Source: Acidobacteriota bacterium (GTDB lineage Bacteria; Acidobacteriota; Terriglobia; Terriglobales; Acidobacteriaceae). From it: a stretch of 64,000 nucleotides of DNA. The position numbers and the translations under genes are program-made. The notes below the pieces were generated by a model. That model did not search any database. It saw nothing but the letters and a program-made list of their open reading frames with translations, and was not told the DNA's origin. Positions 43,765 to 53,288 of this stretch are shown in pieces (the stretch's first letter is position 1; each line of letters begins with the position of its first letter). The stretch spans positions 1 to 64,000 of the forward strand of contig JABDBE010000004.1 of NCBI GenBank assembly GCA_013288805.1, written 5' to 3'.

Positions 43765-46700
43765 ATGGCGACCGCACCGGATAATTGGGAAACGATTAAG
43801 GTCTTATTCGACGCCGCGCTTGAGCTCGGCACTGAAGAGCGCCAGTTGTTTCTCCTCAAGAATTGCCCCGACCCAATCGTGCGGACTAAGGTCGAGAGGC
43901 TGCTATCTGAACATAGCCAGGCCGGATCCTTTCTCTCAAAGGCCGCCCTCGGCATTCCCTCCCCAGAGCGTGAATCTTCAGCGCAAAGACTACCCGAAGG
44001 CGAACTGCTGGCCGGGCGATTCCGCATTGTCCGATTCATCGCTGGCGGTGGGATGGGTCTGGTGTACAAGGCCGAAGACTTATCCCTCCGCCGCTTCGTT
44101 GCGCTCAAGTTTCTGCCTGATGAAGTGTCACGTTCCCCGCAAGCATTGGCCCGGTTTAAGCGTGAAGCTCAAGCAGCCTCCGCACTGAACCATCCCAACA
44201 TCTGCACTATCCATGAAATCGGGCACCGAAACGATCAACCCTTCATCGTCATGGAGTTTGTGGATGGCCTGACGCTGAAGCGTCACATCGCAGGGCAGCC
44301 GATGGCAATTGACGATGTGCTGTCTCTGGGAATCCAAATCGCGGACGCGCTCGACGCCGCCCACACTAAAGGCATCGTACATCGCGATATCAAGCCAGGA
44401 AATATTCTCGTCACCCAGAGCGGTCGTGCCAAGATTCTCGATTTTGGTTTGGCAAAAGTGACCCCGATTCTCAGCACCGCGAGTACGGCGGCACAATCTA
44501 CTGTGTCCATCGAAGACCGTTTAACCACTCCCGGAACACAGTTGGGAACCGTCGACTATATGTCCCCGGAGCAAATACGATCCAAGCCGTTGGACGCCCG
44601 CACTGACATATTCTCCTTCGGCGTCTTGATATACGAGATGTCGACCGGAACGCTACCGTTCCGCGGAGAAAGCACGGGGGCGATTTTCGATTGCATATTG
44701 CATCGGGCGCCTGTCCCTCCAATGCGGTTGAATCCGGACCTGCCAGTCGACCTGGAGAGAATCGTCAGTAAGTGTTTGGAAAAAGACCGCGACCTCCGCT
44801 ACCAACATGCAGCCGACTTGAGATCGGACTTGCAACGGGTGAAGCGGGATTGCGAGAGCGGCTACGATTCTGAGCAATTTAGCACATCGGTTGTGCCAGA
44901 GACTCCCGCCAGCGAGGCTGGAAAATTTTGGAAAATTGCGGTCCCGGTCCTATCGGTCTTCTGCTTCATCATCTTTCTGATCGGGGGGTGGCTTTACTAT
45001 CGCGCGCATGGAAGCAAGTACCTGACTGACAAGGGCACCGTCGTGGTCGCAGATTTTTCCAACAGCACGGGTGATCCGGTTTTTGACGACACCCTAAAGA
45101 CGGCGCTGACTGTTGCCCTACGCCAGACTCCTTTCCTGAACCTTCTTTCGGACGAGAGAGTGGGGGAAACTCTCAACTTTATGACCCGACCGGCCAGCAC
45201 GCCCCTCACACCCGAGATTGCCCGCGAGGTTTGCCTGCGTAACGACGGCAGAGCTTACGTCGTTGGTTCGATTGCAACTCTAGGGAGCGAGTATGTACTG
45301 GGACTTAAAGCGGTAAATTGCCAGAGTGGAGAAACCCTGGCACAGGAACAGGTTATTGCCGTAGCAAAGGAAAAGGTCTTGCCCGCACTCGGTAATGCAG
45401 CTGTCGGACTGCGCAGCGAGCTAGGCGAATCGCGGTTTATGCTAAAGAAATTTGGGGTGCCACTCGAACAGGCTACAACGTCTTCGCTGGAAGCTCTAAA
45501 GGCCTACAGCAATGCCATTAGAGCCGGTAGGAGCGAAGGCGATATGTCGGCCTTGCCACTCCTCAACCGCGCAGTGGAATTTGATCCCAGCTTTGCCTTG
45601 GCCTACGCCCAGTTAGGCGTTGTTTATTCCGACCTGGGGGAAACTGCTTTGTCTGCAGACTTCGCGGGAAAAGCAATGACCCTGCGAGACCGGGCCTCGG
45701 AGTGGGAAAGGTTCTCCATCGATTCGACTTACTACCGGTCCGCAACTGGCGAGCTAGAAAAGGCGGAACAAGTTAACGAGGAATGGAAACAAAATTATCC
45801 GCAAAGCCCTGCTCCATACGTGCAGCTGGGACTTACTTATTCATCTCTAGGCCGACTTGAACCGGCTCTGAACAACGACATGGGGGCCCTAAAGCTAAGT
45901 AAGGACTCTGCCGTAATGTATGGGAATGTCGCTTATGATTATCTGTATCTCGGTAAGCTGGTTGCTGCCGAGGACATTTTGCGCCAAGCTCGCGAACGCA
46001 AACTGGATGAGATTCTTCTGCCAAATTTCTACCAACTGGCCTTTCTGCGCCAGGATGATAGGGAAATGAAACGATGTTTTTCCGCCGCTCTCGGCAAACC
46101 GGGACAAGAAGATGCGTTGTTGTCAAGCCAAGCTGATACCGAGGCTTTTCACGGGCGAATGAGACAAGCGCGCGAGCTATCTCAAGAGGCGGTGGACTCA
46201 GCAATTCGCGCGGACGCCAAGGAAACGGCGGCTGGCTGGCGAGTTACTGAGGCCTTGCGGGAAGCAGAGTTCGGGAATGCAGCCGAAGCCAGGCAACAAG
46301 CTTCAGCCGCGCTTGCGTTGGCTTCTAATCGCGACGTGCAAGTAGCCGCCGCCTTGGCTTTGGCCCGCGTCGGCGAGGTTGGCCGGGCCAGTGTAATGCT
46401 GGATAGACTACAAAAGCGTTTCCCGTCCGACACCCTGTTGACGAACTACTGGTCGCCTTGCATCCGTGCCGCCATCGCCCTCTTCCACGGCGACTCTTCC
46501 CACGCAATGGCATATCTGGCGCCTACGGTGTCCTATGAACTGGCTGCCATTAGCCCACCGTTTTCGTCCGGGGGAACCCTCTATCCCGCTTACCTTCGCG
46601 GCCAGGCCTACCTGGCGAATCGCCAGCGGGACTTGGCAGCCGCCGAGTTTCAGAAGCTACTCGACCATCGCGGTTTGGTTTGGAATTTCCCGCTCGGTGC

Positions 46701-46857
46701 CTTGGCACATCTCCAACTCGCACGCGCCTATGTGGGCTCGGGTAACAAAGTCAAGGCAGGTGAGGCCTATCAAACTTTTCTAAACCTTTGGCGCGACGCT
46801 GATCCGGATGCCCGATTATTTATGGAAGCCAAGACCGAATACACGAAGATCAAGTAG
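43765..46857 (+). CDS. Ser/Thr protein kinase with TPR C-terminus
   Basis: 1030 aa, ATG after GAGG. The kinase domain at about 83-350 is complete: [15 protein letters not shown] loop, Lys in [16 protein letters not shown] catalytic loop, DFGLAK, and [17 protein letters not shown] membrane segment lies near 387-407 ([20 protein letters not shown]). Outside the membrane are a TolB-like part ([20 protein letters not shown]) and many TPRs to the end. A membrane receptor kinase that probably works with the ECF sigma upstream, a pairing found repeatedly in Acidobacteria and Planctomycetes. Confidence 0.92.
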   Translation: MATAPDNWETIKVLFDAALELGTEERQLFLLKNCPDPIVRTKVERLLSEHSQAGSFLSKAALGIPSPERESSAQRLPEGELLAGRFRIVRFIAGGGMGLVYKAEDLSLRRFVALKFLPDEVSRSPQALARFKREAQAASALNHPNICTIHEIGHRNDQPFIVMEFVDGLTLKRHIAGQPMAIDDVLSLGIQIADALDAAHTKGIVHRDIKPGNILVTQSGRAKILDFGLAKVTPILSTASTAAQSTVSIEDRLTTPGTQLGTVDYMSPEQIRSKPLDARTDIFSFGVLIYEMSTGTLPFRGESTGAIFDCILHRAPVPPMRLNPDLPVDLERIVSKCLEKDRDLRYQHAADLRSDLQRVKRDCESGYDSEQFSTSVVPETPASEAGKFWKIAVPVLSVFCFIIFLIGGWLYYRAHGSKYLTDKGTVVVADFSNSTGDPVFDDTLKTALTVALRQTPFLNLLSDERVGETLNFMTRPASTPLTPEIAREVCLRNDGRAYVVGSIATLGSEYVLGLKAVNCQSGETLAQEQVIAVAKEKVLPALGNAAVGLRSELGESRFMLKKFGVPLEQATTSSLEALKAYSNAIRAGRSEGDMSALPLLNRAVEFDPSFALAYAQLGVVYSDLGETALSADFAGKAMTLRDRASEWERFSIDSTYYRSATGELEKAEQVNEEWKQNYPQSPAPYVQLGLTYSSLGRLEPALNNDMGALKLSKDSAVMYGNVAYDYLYLGKLVAAEDILRQARERKLDEILLPNFYQLAFLRQDDREMKRCFSAALGKPGQEDALLSSQADTEAFHGRMRQARELSQEAVDSAIRADAKETAAGWRVTEALREAEFGNAAEARQQASAALALASNRDVQVAAALALARVGEVGRASVMLDRLQKRFPSDTLLTNYWSPCIRAAIALFHGDSSHAMAYLAPTVSYELAAISPPFSSGGTLYPAYLRGQAYLANRQRDLAAAEFQKLLDHRGLVWNFPLGALAHLQLARAYVGSGNKVKAGEAYQTFLNLWRDADPDARLFMEAKTEYTKIK

Positions 46858-47024
46858 ATCGGGACCGGCTTTTTCCGAGACCCCGGCATCGCATCTTGTC
46901 GGATGTCTCTTGACACCTGTCGTATAATCGGTGGCTGCGTGAGTTTCCGTCCGCCCGGAATGTTTGGTGAATCTTCACGCGATCGATCTTTCCTGCTCCT
47001 ATACCTGTGGTAAGGAAGGGAGAC

Positions 47025-48338
47025 ATGCGAGTTCGTCCGGTAGCGACCCTCACCATAGTTTTGCTCCTACTTGTCGCCGCGGCGGCGAACCCCGCATATA
47101 AGACGGTGTACCAGTTCCCCGGCGGGCAAGCGGGCGGCGTCCCAGTCAATGTTGGAAGTCTCGCCGCGGATGCCGCGGGGAATCTGTATGGCACAACCCA
47201 GCAAGGCGGAACGTGCGGGCACGGAACCGTTTTTCAACTGTCAAGCGCATTCGCGGTACCGAAGATATTGCATAGTTTCTGCACCGACGGGGCCGACCCT
47301 TTTGGCGCCGTCGTAATTGACGAGTCCGCCAAGAATATCTACGGCACCACACTTAGTGGTGGCGCATGCTCAATGGGCACTGTGTTTCGGCTTTCAAAAT
47401 CAGGCTCCGGCTGGACGGACACTGTTTTGCATAACTTCTGTGGGAAAACACCAAAGAAAATAGATGGAGCGGCGCCATATGCTGGTGTGGTCCTTGACCC
47501 TGGAAAGAGGGGTTGTTGCTACCTGTACGGGACGACGCGGTCGGGCGGGACGAGCCAGTCAAAAGAGAAGAGCGGTTTCGGTACAGTATTCGGGATATCA
47601 AGATCGGGGACCTACCACGTGATTTATAGTTTTTGCCCAAAAGGCACGGAATGTGTCGATGGAGAATATCCCAAGAGCGGTCTGGTCGTGGACAAGAGCG
47701 GGAACCTGTACGGCATGACTGTTGCAGGTGGCAGCAGCGGCAATGGCACGATTTTCAGGATCTCAAGATCAGGTTCCAAATGGACAGAAACGGTGCTGTA
47801 TAGTTTCACGGGTGGACGGGACGGCGCCAATCCTCAATATTCAAGCCTGACTTTTGCCGATAGAAGGATTTTCGGTGTAACCACTGCTGGAGGCGATTCC
47901 AACGATGGAACTGTATTCCAGATGACACTCTCTTCTGGTTCGGACTGGACCGAAACCGTGCTCTATAGCTTTCGGGGCAGCACTAAAGGAGACGGGGCAA
48001 AGCCGGAAGGGACCTTGGTGGCGGATTCGACTGGCAATCTTTACGGCACGACAACATTTGGCGGCTCAGCGAAATGCACTCTAGGCAAGGATGGTTTACC
48101 CAACAAGGCCGGGTGCGGTACGGTGTTCAAGCTCGAACCTACGAACGGTGGCTGGACCGAAAATGTCCTCTATCTGTTCCAAGGTCGGGGCGACGGCGGC
48201 TATCCGCAGAGTGGACTTGTCCGTGATCCCGCCAGCGGGCGCCTCTATGGAGCGACGAAGTATACGGAGAACATCTGTGACTCCGTAAAGCTGCACAAGT
48301 TATATCGCTGCGGGGTCTTGTACGAAGTGCAGCCGTAA
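47025..48338 (+). CDS. exported GloVer-type repeat protein
   Basis: 437 aa from MRVRPVATLTIVLLLLVAAA at 47025 (GGAAGGGAGAC just upstream; the track adds six codons). Repeats of about 45-60 aa read GNLYGTTQQGG, GTVFQLS, GWTDTVLHNFC, DGANPQYSSL. This is the choice-of-anchor tandem repeat GloVer family (TIGR03803-like) of secreted beta-propeller-like proteins. No C-terminal anchor is visible. It is separate from the kinase by 170 bp. Confidence 0.88.
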   Translation: MRVRPVATLTIVLLLLVAAAANPAYKTVYQFPGGQAGGVPVNVGSLAADAAGNLYGTTQQGGTCGHGTVFQLSSAFAVPKILHSFCTDGADPFGAVVIDESAKNIYGTTLSGGACSMGTVFRLSKSGSGWTDTVLHNFCGKTPKKIDGAAPYAGVVLDPGKRGCCYLYGTTRSGGTSQSKEKSGFGTVFGISRSGTYHVIYSFCPKGTECVDGEYPKSGLVVDKSGNLYGMTVAGGSSGNGTIFRISRSGSKWTETVLYSFTGGRDGANPQYSSLTFADRRIFGVTTAGGDSNDGTVFQMTLSSGSDWTETVLYSFRGSTKGDGAKPEGTLVADSTGNLYGTTTFGGSAKCTLGKDGLPNKAGCGTVFKLEPTNGGWTENVLYLFQGRGDGGYPQSGLVRDPASGRLYGATKYTENICDSVKLHKLYRCGVLYEVQP

Positions 48339-48351
48339 CTACGACTCCTCT

Positions 48352-49233
48352 TCACTTTGCCGCGAACAACTCTGGATGCAGATAGTGTCCCTGTTCTTGC
48401 GGCGGTTTGTCCTCCTCCACCGGAATGCGGTGCGCATCCGCATAAGCGTCCTGGCGAATGCCGGTCACCTGCCACGAAACCTCCACCAGCGGCTTGTTGG
48501 TGCGGATCACAAATCGGTTGTCCGTAACCTTCCGAGCGATGATCGCCTGCGCGAACTGACCGACCACGGTAAGCTGATAACGAAAATCACGATTCAGAGC
48601 GGAGAAGTATTGTGGCAAAATCACGGTCGCCAATCCGTGTTTGTCAGTGGTCACATTTCCGTTGTAAATATTCATCATGTCCGGCGACTCCACAAAGGAG
48701 TGGTAAAGATACTTATTCGCTGGGTCAACCGGATCATCGATTTTGAATGAGCCGGCTCCCTTGAATAGAGTGCCGCTGACGGTAACATCCCCGTTCACAT
48801 CGAGCGCGGATTGGGGGGCAGTCGTTAAAATACCCACGAATCCATTGCCGTCGTGGATAAACAGAGCGTTCTCTGCCGCCTGGCGGAAGGCGCCAATGGA
48901 GATGCCGCTGCCCCATATCGCTTCGATTGGGTGATTCTTGTCCCCCACGTAAACAAAAGCTGTATCCCCAGACTGATGGAAGTTATTTTCTCCCTGTACC
49001 AACATGTTCCCGGAGGCAACGTCGAGAACCTGCTCAGGAGTAGTGGTGTTGATTCCCAACGAGGAATTCGGCGACACGCCGACTTGGTAGAGCCCGGAAT
49101 CTCCAAGATCGGTGCGATCCGTCCAAATCGGAATATAGTTCTTGGTTCCAGATCCCCATCCTCCGACCTGGGCGTCCACGCGAAGGCCGGTGCAGCAAAC
49201 AGCAAGAACCGCACAAACGAGAGCAGTTTTCAT
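48352..49233 (-). CDS. exported protein with phage-tail/endosialidase-like repeats
   Basis: 293 aa from MKTALVCAVLAVCCTGLRVD at 49233, preceded by AAGGAG; the track adds 68 non-coding codons. After the signal peptide: GSGTKNYIPIWTDRTDLGDS, SLGINTTTPEQVLDVASGNM, AENALFIHDGNGFVGILTTA, PQSALDVNGDVTVSGTLFKG, repeats typical of tail-fibre-like proteins. The C-terminal half (YQLTVVGQFAQAIIARKVTD) is a conserved acidobacterial block. Function unknown; probably cell surface or secreted. Confidence 0.72.
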   Translation of the reverse strand: MKTALVCAVLAVCCTGLRVDAQVGGWGSGTKNYIPIWTDRTDLGDSGLYQVGVSPNSSLGINTTTPEQVLDVASGNMLVQGENNFHQSGDTAFVYVGDKNHPIEAIWGSGISIGAFRQAAENALFIHDGNGFVGILTTAPQSALDVNGDVTVSGTLFKGAGSFKIDDPVDPANKYLYHSFVESPDMMNIYNGNVTTDKHGLATVILPQYFSALNRDFRYQLTVVGQFAQAIIARKVTDNRFVIRTNKPLVEVSWQVTGIRQDAYADAHRIPVEEDKPPQEQGHYLHPELFAAK

Positions 49234-49388
49234 GGGAGTAATTCTCCTTATCGGGCAGAATCCAGTGAAACGGGGAGATGAGGTAACCGGCAAAACAATC
49301 GGAAGACCTCGCCGGAATCGTACCAAGCCTGCTGCTTCGGCGCAAGTTAGTGTACTCATCCAGTAGATCTGCGTTCGCGAACGGTATT

Positions 49389-49661
49389 TCACAAAGCATG
49401 ACTCGGTAGACGGTGATCTAGTAGTTGGGCTTTCCACGACAGAGTAACGCTATGTTGCCGGCCGGACGGCGCGCTTACAGTCCTTTGTTGCGCACTGGCA
49501 AGCGTCGATGCTTCGCGAAGAAAGTGCTTGGCCTTAGCCAGGACCCGCAAGATTCCAGTGTGACGGTGCGTGCCAAGCTGAAAGCCGATCCATGCAACCA
49601 GAAGAGCAAAGACTCCGAAAACGATCATCAGCGCCTTAGCGGACTTGGACGACGGTCTCAT
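49389..49661 (-). pseudogene. truncated copy of the membrane-anchored FnIII protein
   Basis: Starting at MRPSSKSAKALMIVFGVFA (49661), it matches the gene at 41586-42029 to VTLSWKA, then diverges and stops after 12 unrelated residues. The FnIII domain is lost. It is the 3' end of a 380-bp duplication. An intact HNH gene lies just upstream. Confidence 0.75.
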
Positions 49662-49740
49662 TTGATAACTTGTTGCGAGCCCGCCACCAGCTCGCCCTGT
49701 TATAGGCAAAGCTCATTCCCATCTGAGAGCGCAGCCAGGG

Positions 49741-49989
49741 TCAACCGCTAAAATCATCGCCTCGACCATGGTACATACTCGCGTGGCATGCATGACACAG
49801 CGTGATCAGATTTTCTTCCGAATCGTCGCCCGAGTGGCTCCGGAATTCTTTGTGGTGGACTTCAAGATTGGATCTTCTGCCGCACGACTGACATCTCCAG
49901 CAATCGCGACGCAGCACTTGGTTGCACAGCTGTTCGTAACGCTCGGGATCGAGCTGCAGACGAGGCTGCTTAGGCCGCACGCAGGTCAT
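49741..49989 (-). CDS. HNH endonuclease, second cassette copy
   Basis: 82 aa. Zinc-binding CQSCG, the HNH core LEVHHKEFRSHSGDDSEENL, and CHACHASMYHGR. Its ATG overlaps the stop (ATGA) of a remnant of the regulator-like gene, the same coupling as in the intact operon at 55222. About 70 percent similar to that HNH. Probably still a complete small nuclease; its neighbours are truncated. Confidence 0.82.
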   Translation of the reverse strand: MTCVRPKQPRLQLDPERYEQLCNQVLRRDCWRCQSCGRRSNLEVHHKEFRSHSGDDSEENLITLCHACHASMYHGRGDDFSG

Positions 49990-50108
49990 GCCGCTTGCTC
50001 GGTTACGGAGTCCAAGAATACTTTTCGTTCTTCACTTGGAAGGAACTGGAAGAAACGCAGGGCTGACTGTAAAAGCACGCCGGGGTTTTCGTTCTCTAAG
50101 TTGGCTCC
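49986..50108 (-). pseudogene. C-terminal remnant of the operon protein 54527-55225
   Basis: The minus frame reads GANLENENPGVLLQSALRFF, then FQFLPSEERKVFLDSVTEQA and stop; compare GANLENENPDVLLQSALRFF in the intact gene. The stop overlaps the HNH start by ATGA as in the intact operon. Weak similarity continues to about 50155, then ends. Confidence 0.75.
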
Positions 50109-50155
50109 GCGTGTAAGCTTGGCTCCGGACCAATCCACGATCTCGAGATGAAGGG

Positions 50156-50572
50156 TCAGCAGTTCTGATCCTGGAGCAACGGGCGTCGCCCGCCCGGTGA
50201 AGGAAGTTTCAACTCGATCATCCCCGGATTGCCGGTTAATTCGTGTCCTCTAATTTTGTAAGTCTGTAAAAACAGGACACATGTTGGGTTCGTTTCGCTC
50301 AAAAGACCGAGGGCGCATCTTTGTATATCGACGATTCCCAGCTTCCTGCAAGATATCGGTCGAGCCATTACTGATAATCGAATAATACATCGTATTACGA
50401 TACATTATTAGCAATATCGTATTGCGATATACATTGATAATGCGGAGACCCCGCCCCGAACTCTGTCGTCGCAACAGGAATCCGTCCGTCTCACGACGTT
50501 ATTCGTGACCGGGGCCTCTCAGCAAGCTTTCTGATTACATCTATCTACACATCTTTTCGCTCATACTCGAAG
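50156..50572. other. AT-rich intergenic with two dyads
   Basis: No gene seen. Two near-palindromic operator-like sites at 50389-50430 are listed separately. The AT-rich stretch is unlike its surroundings and may be a foreign promoter. Confidence 0.4.
50389..50430. promoter_or_regulatory. paired near-palindromes, operator-like
   Basis: ATCGTATTACGAT (50389-50401) and ATATCGTATTGCGATAT (50414-50430) share ATCGTATT.CGAT; centres are 27 bp apart. The stretch is AT-rich in a GC-rich window. Likely a repressor or recombinase site; which gene it serves is unclear. Confidence 0.4.
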
Positions 50573-51259
50573 CTACTTTTCTCGTTCCCGCCTTTCCCTT
50601 TGTGCGTCGCGCAGACTCTTGATTGTGTCGCGGAGATCGCGCTTCAATCCCAATCGGTAGCGAGTTACAACGGAAAGGGAACTTACCATAACAGCCTCCA
50701 GCTCGAGGTGATCAGCCTTGTTTTCCTGGTTCTTTACTGAGGCGTGCCAGCCAGGCTGTATCTGGTTCTGAATGACCGCGGGGCGGCGTGAAGCAGTGGA
50801 GCCAACGTTGTCCTTGCCAGAAACGGCGCGGACCACCAACCGCTCGCAATCCCAGCCGCGGTTCAGCAGCGGAAGATCGAAATTGTCGATGGGAAGGCGG
50901 GGGCTTTTTCGAAAAACGCCGTCCACCTTACCCGAGAGTTCCTGACGACGTGAAAGTTCCTGTGCTTCCATGCCTTCTTGCAAATCGAGTTTCCAGTATA
51001 TAATCGCGAGTTCTTTTGTGTAGAAATCCTCCTCTAACCCTTGCGGATGCCAATCTTCACGACAGGATTGAAGTAGCTCCTGAAAATCCTCCCGCTCTTT
51101 GTCCGTGTTTAGAACGACCCCGACGGCGAGAATGCCGTGTTTAAAAGCGTTGTACCGTGCATTCGATTTTCCTGGTTCGGTCCGAGGACCCGTAGAGGAT
51201 TGTGCATTGGCTCGATTGGCGGCCAGAACGGCCTCGGTTACTTGTTTCTTACGCTTCAT
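50573..51259 (-). CDS. conserved acidobacterial/planctomycetal protein with STGPRTxxGK motif
   Basis: 228 aa from MKRKKQVTEAVLAANRANAQ at 51259, after GGAGGAG; the track adds 25 codons. The N-terminus ANRANAQSSTGPRTEPGKSN followed by NAFKHGILA is a signature I know from many hypothetical proteins near mobile regions in Acidobacteria and Planctomycetes. The rest is charged and helical (DFQELLQSCREDWHPQG). No catalytic motif. It lies within the mobile-looking region. Confidence 0.65.
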   Translation of the reverse strand: MKRKKQVTEAVLAANRANAQSSTGPRTEPGKSNARYNAFKHGILAVGVVLNTDKEREDFQELLQSCREDWHPQGLEEDFYTKELAIIYWKLDLQEGMEAQELSRRQELSGKVDGVFRKSPRLPIDNFDLPLLNRGWDCERLVVRAVSGKDNVGSTASRRPAVIQNQIQPGWHASVKNQENKADHLELEAVMVSSLSVVTRYRLGLKRDLRDTIKSLRDAQRERREREK

Positions 51260-51499
51260 GATCTGCTCCTCCCGGACGCGGCGGTGCTTCGAGGCGAATT
51301 CTCCCAATTTGGCGTCCAATCGCGACTGGACCAATCAGGAAAATCGCGCTTACTGCCGCGATCCAATGAAATTGGTTTGGAATTGCTCTACAGGCTTTAC
51401 TTACCAGGTTCTTGCAGATCTCACTCTCGAACGTCAATAGACTAAATGACGGATCCCGCTTGCTGCAAGCTTTTTCTGAATCGCCGTCAGGGCGACATG
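51260..51499. other. intergenic, no gene seen
   Basis: Upstream region of the gene at 50573; leads into an HNH relic. Confidence 0.3.
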
Positions 51500-51666
51500 C
51501 ACATCCAGGTTTCATTCCCCGGTGCACCGGCGTGATCAGGTTCCTTCGAATCATCGCCCGAGTGACTTCGAAACCTTTTATGGTGAACCTCCAGGTTGGA
51601 CATCGAGCCGCAAGATTGGTATTTCCAGCCATCGCGATGTAGCACTTGGTTGCGCAGCTGTTCGTA
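51500..51666 (-). pseudogene. HNH endonuclease relic with frameshift
   Basis: The minus frame from 51666 reads YEQLRNQVLHRDGWKYQSCG, then MSNLEVHHKRFRSHSGDDSK. After one frame change it continues LITPVHRGM (compare LITLCHACHASM). The first zinc cysteine of CxxC is replaced by Tyr. A third, dead copy of the HNH gene. Confidence 0.7.
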
Positions 51667-52081
51667 CGAACCTGGGTGTCGACTTCAGAGATGTCGAAGG
51701 TGCACGGTTGAGCCGGCCTATTTTATGTTGTAATTCCACGAGTTACGGCACTAAGACCACCGCTTAAAGGGCTTTCCGCTACATGCCGTCCTTTCCAGTC
51801 AGCAACCACTCAACAGTTTTTCCTGATCTACGCGCAAGCGGGACGGTTCTCCGGTTCGTGTACCAACAAAACGTGCCGAGACGGCGGAAGGTGATCGCGG
51901 CCAGGAGCTGGTATCGCATGGATCAACACTCCGTACTGCGTTCTCGAGAATTCACATTGAAATCCAAAGCCGACACACTTTCTGGGTAACCGATGGCCTT
52001 ATGCCGGCAAACAAAACCGACGCCGCGGCAGCCAAAAGATCCCGTGGCACCCCGGGAGCTTAGTTCCATTCCGAGTGATTA
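51667..52081. other. intergenic, no gene seen
   Basis: The plus ORF 51783-51989 has no family. The XRE gene ends at 52082. Confidence 0.35.
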
Positions 52082-52333
52082 TTATTTCGCTTTTTGCCCG
52101 GTCAGCAGCCAATCGACTGACTTTCCGAAAGCTTTGCTGATAGCCAATAGTACGGCTGAACCTGGCTCTTTCTCCCCATGTTCCAGTGCTGATAGGTAAC
52201 TCTGCGTGACGCCGATGCGCCGTGCGAACTCGACTTGCGTCGTGTCAAAACCTCTGAGCTCCCGGATTCTTCGACCGATGGCACGGAGGTCGATTTGCGA
52301 GTCACCCTTCGATTTTGTTCTTGATCGTGTCAT
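52082..52333 (-). CDS. XRE-family (Cro/CI-like) repressor
   Basis: 83 aa: IGRRIRELRGFDTTQVEFAR, RIGVTQSYLSALEHGEKEPG, then AVLLAISKAFGKSVDWLLTG, a complete helix-turn-helix domain of the XRE type with a short C-terminus. It reads away from the operon at 52476-55449. Two direct repeats TCTATTGAGATA sit in the promoter between the two units, one of them 1 bp upstream of its own start codon. It probably represses the operon and itself. Confidence 0.85.
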   Translation of the reverse strand: MTRSRTKSKGDSQIDLRAIGRRIRELRGFDTTQVEFARRIGVTQSYLSALEHGEKEPGSAVLLAISKAFGKSVDWLLTGQKAK

Positions 52334-52365
52334 CTCTATTGAGATATAATATTTCTATTGAGATA
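52321..52365 (+). promoter_or_regulatory. sigma-70-like promoter with two repressor repeats
   Basis: TTGATC (52321) and TATAAT (52345) are spaced by 18 bp and point toward the operon. TCTATTGAGATA occurs at 52335-52346, overlapping the spacer and -10 box, and at 52354-52365, near the expected start of transcription. The two copies are exact, 19 bp apart. A repressor bound there would block the promoter. It overlaps the XRE start codon, so autoregulation is likely. Confidence 0.6.
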
Positions 52366-52475
52366 CGCCGTTATTATCCTTAACAATCGGGCCAAGCATC
52401 AATTTCACTTTGAGCCCAAATCCATGAGGCATGTTTCTCTGTGTTCCTTTTAGCTTAGCAGCGACGAGTTGACAA

Positions 52476-53288
52476 TTGATGATTCTGGATCGGCAAGGTT
52501 GCAACACACGCAGCGTTCCGGGAGGTATGGCATTGGAGAAAAAGACGATTACGTACAAGTCGAACATGAGAATAGCCAGGCAATTGTGGCATCGAATCTC
52601 ACCCGTTAGCTCACGTGCTTTGAGAGAGCTTACGTGCGAATATCAGCTCTCTGTTGCGGCAGGGGATCTACTCCTTATCGAGGGTCGATGGTATGTCACG
52701 CACACCGGTTTGTTAGGCCTAGCGCGTCGTAGTCGGTGTGCTGGGATACATGTTCGGCCTGTGTTGCAATTCTGCGATCCCTCTTCCCTGCGCTGGGCCT
52801 TCGAAGCAACTGTCTACAAGTCGCGCACTTGCAAAGGCTTCGTCGGATTTGGTGACGCTGCTCCGTCGAATGTTTCTCAGTTGGTCTACGGCGCTGAAAT
52901 GAGGGTCGCCGAAACTCGCGCGGTCTGCCGCGCACTCCGGAAAGCCTACGGTGTTGGCATCTGCTCCGTCGAAGAAATCGGCTCGTTCAAGGGCCAAACC
53001 GAACCGACCAGCGAACCAAGAAAAACGCCGCGGCCTACAAACGGAAATGGTTACGGCGGTCGCACCGTCCGCGATCATCTTTGCCAAATCATTCGTCAAC
53101 ACAAACTCGATCCCAATCTCGTCAAGGCCTACGCTGTGGATTTCACTGGCACCAAGGCATTGCGCGACGCCACGCGCGAGCAAGTTGAAACGTTTGTCGC
53201 ACACTTGGCCGATTCCGCCGAGAAAAACCGCGATGCGCTGCTCTGCCAGCTCAACAGCTATCTCGGCCAGAAAGAAGGTGCAGCATGA
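52476..53288 (+). CDS. Rad52/Erf-like single-strand annealing protein candidate
   Basis: 270 aa from the track; MALEKKTITY (52527), TTG 52533 (GGAGGT at 7 nt) and MRIARQLWHR (52566) are alternatives. The core GRWYVTHTGLLGLARRSRCA, FEATVYKSRTCKGFVGFGDA and VYGAEMRVAETRAVCRALRK, then YGVGICSVEEIG resembles Rad52/Erf-type annealases, where AxTRAxxRALRxxxxIG.xxxEE is the best mark. A linker and a separate C-terminal helical domain follow (DHLCQIIRQHKLDPNLVKAY). It is the first gene of the operon; its stop overlaps the next start (ATGA). Confidence 0.5.
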   Translation: MMILDRQGCNTRSVPGGMALEKKTITYKSNMRIARQLWHRISPVSSRALRELTCEYQLSVAAGDLLLIEGRWYVTHTGLLGLARRSRCAGIHVRPVLQFCDPSSLRWAFEATVYKSRTCKGFVGFGDAAPSNVSQLVYGAEMRVAETRAVCRALRKAYGVGICSVEEIGSFKGQTEPTSEPRKTPRPTNGNGYGGRTVRDHLCQIIRQHKLDPNLVKAYAVDFTGTKALRDATREQVETFVAHLADSAEKNRDALLCQLNSYLGQKEGAA

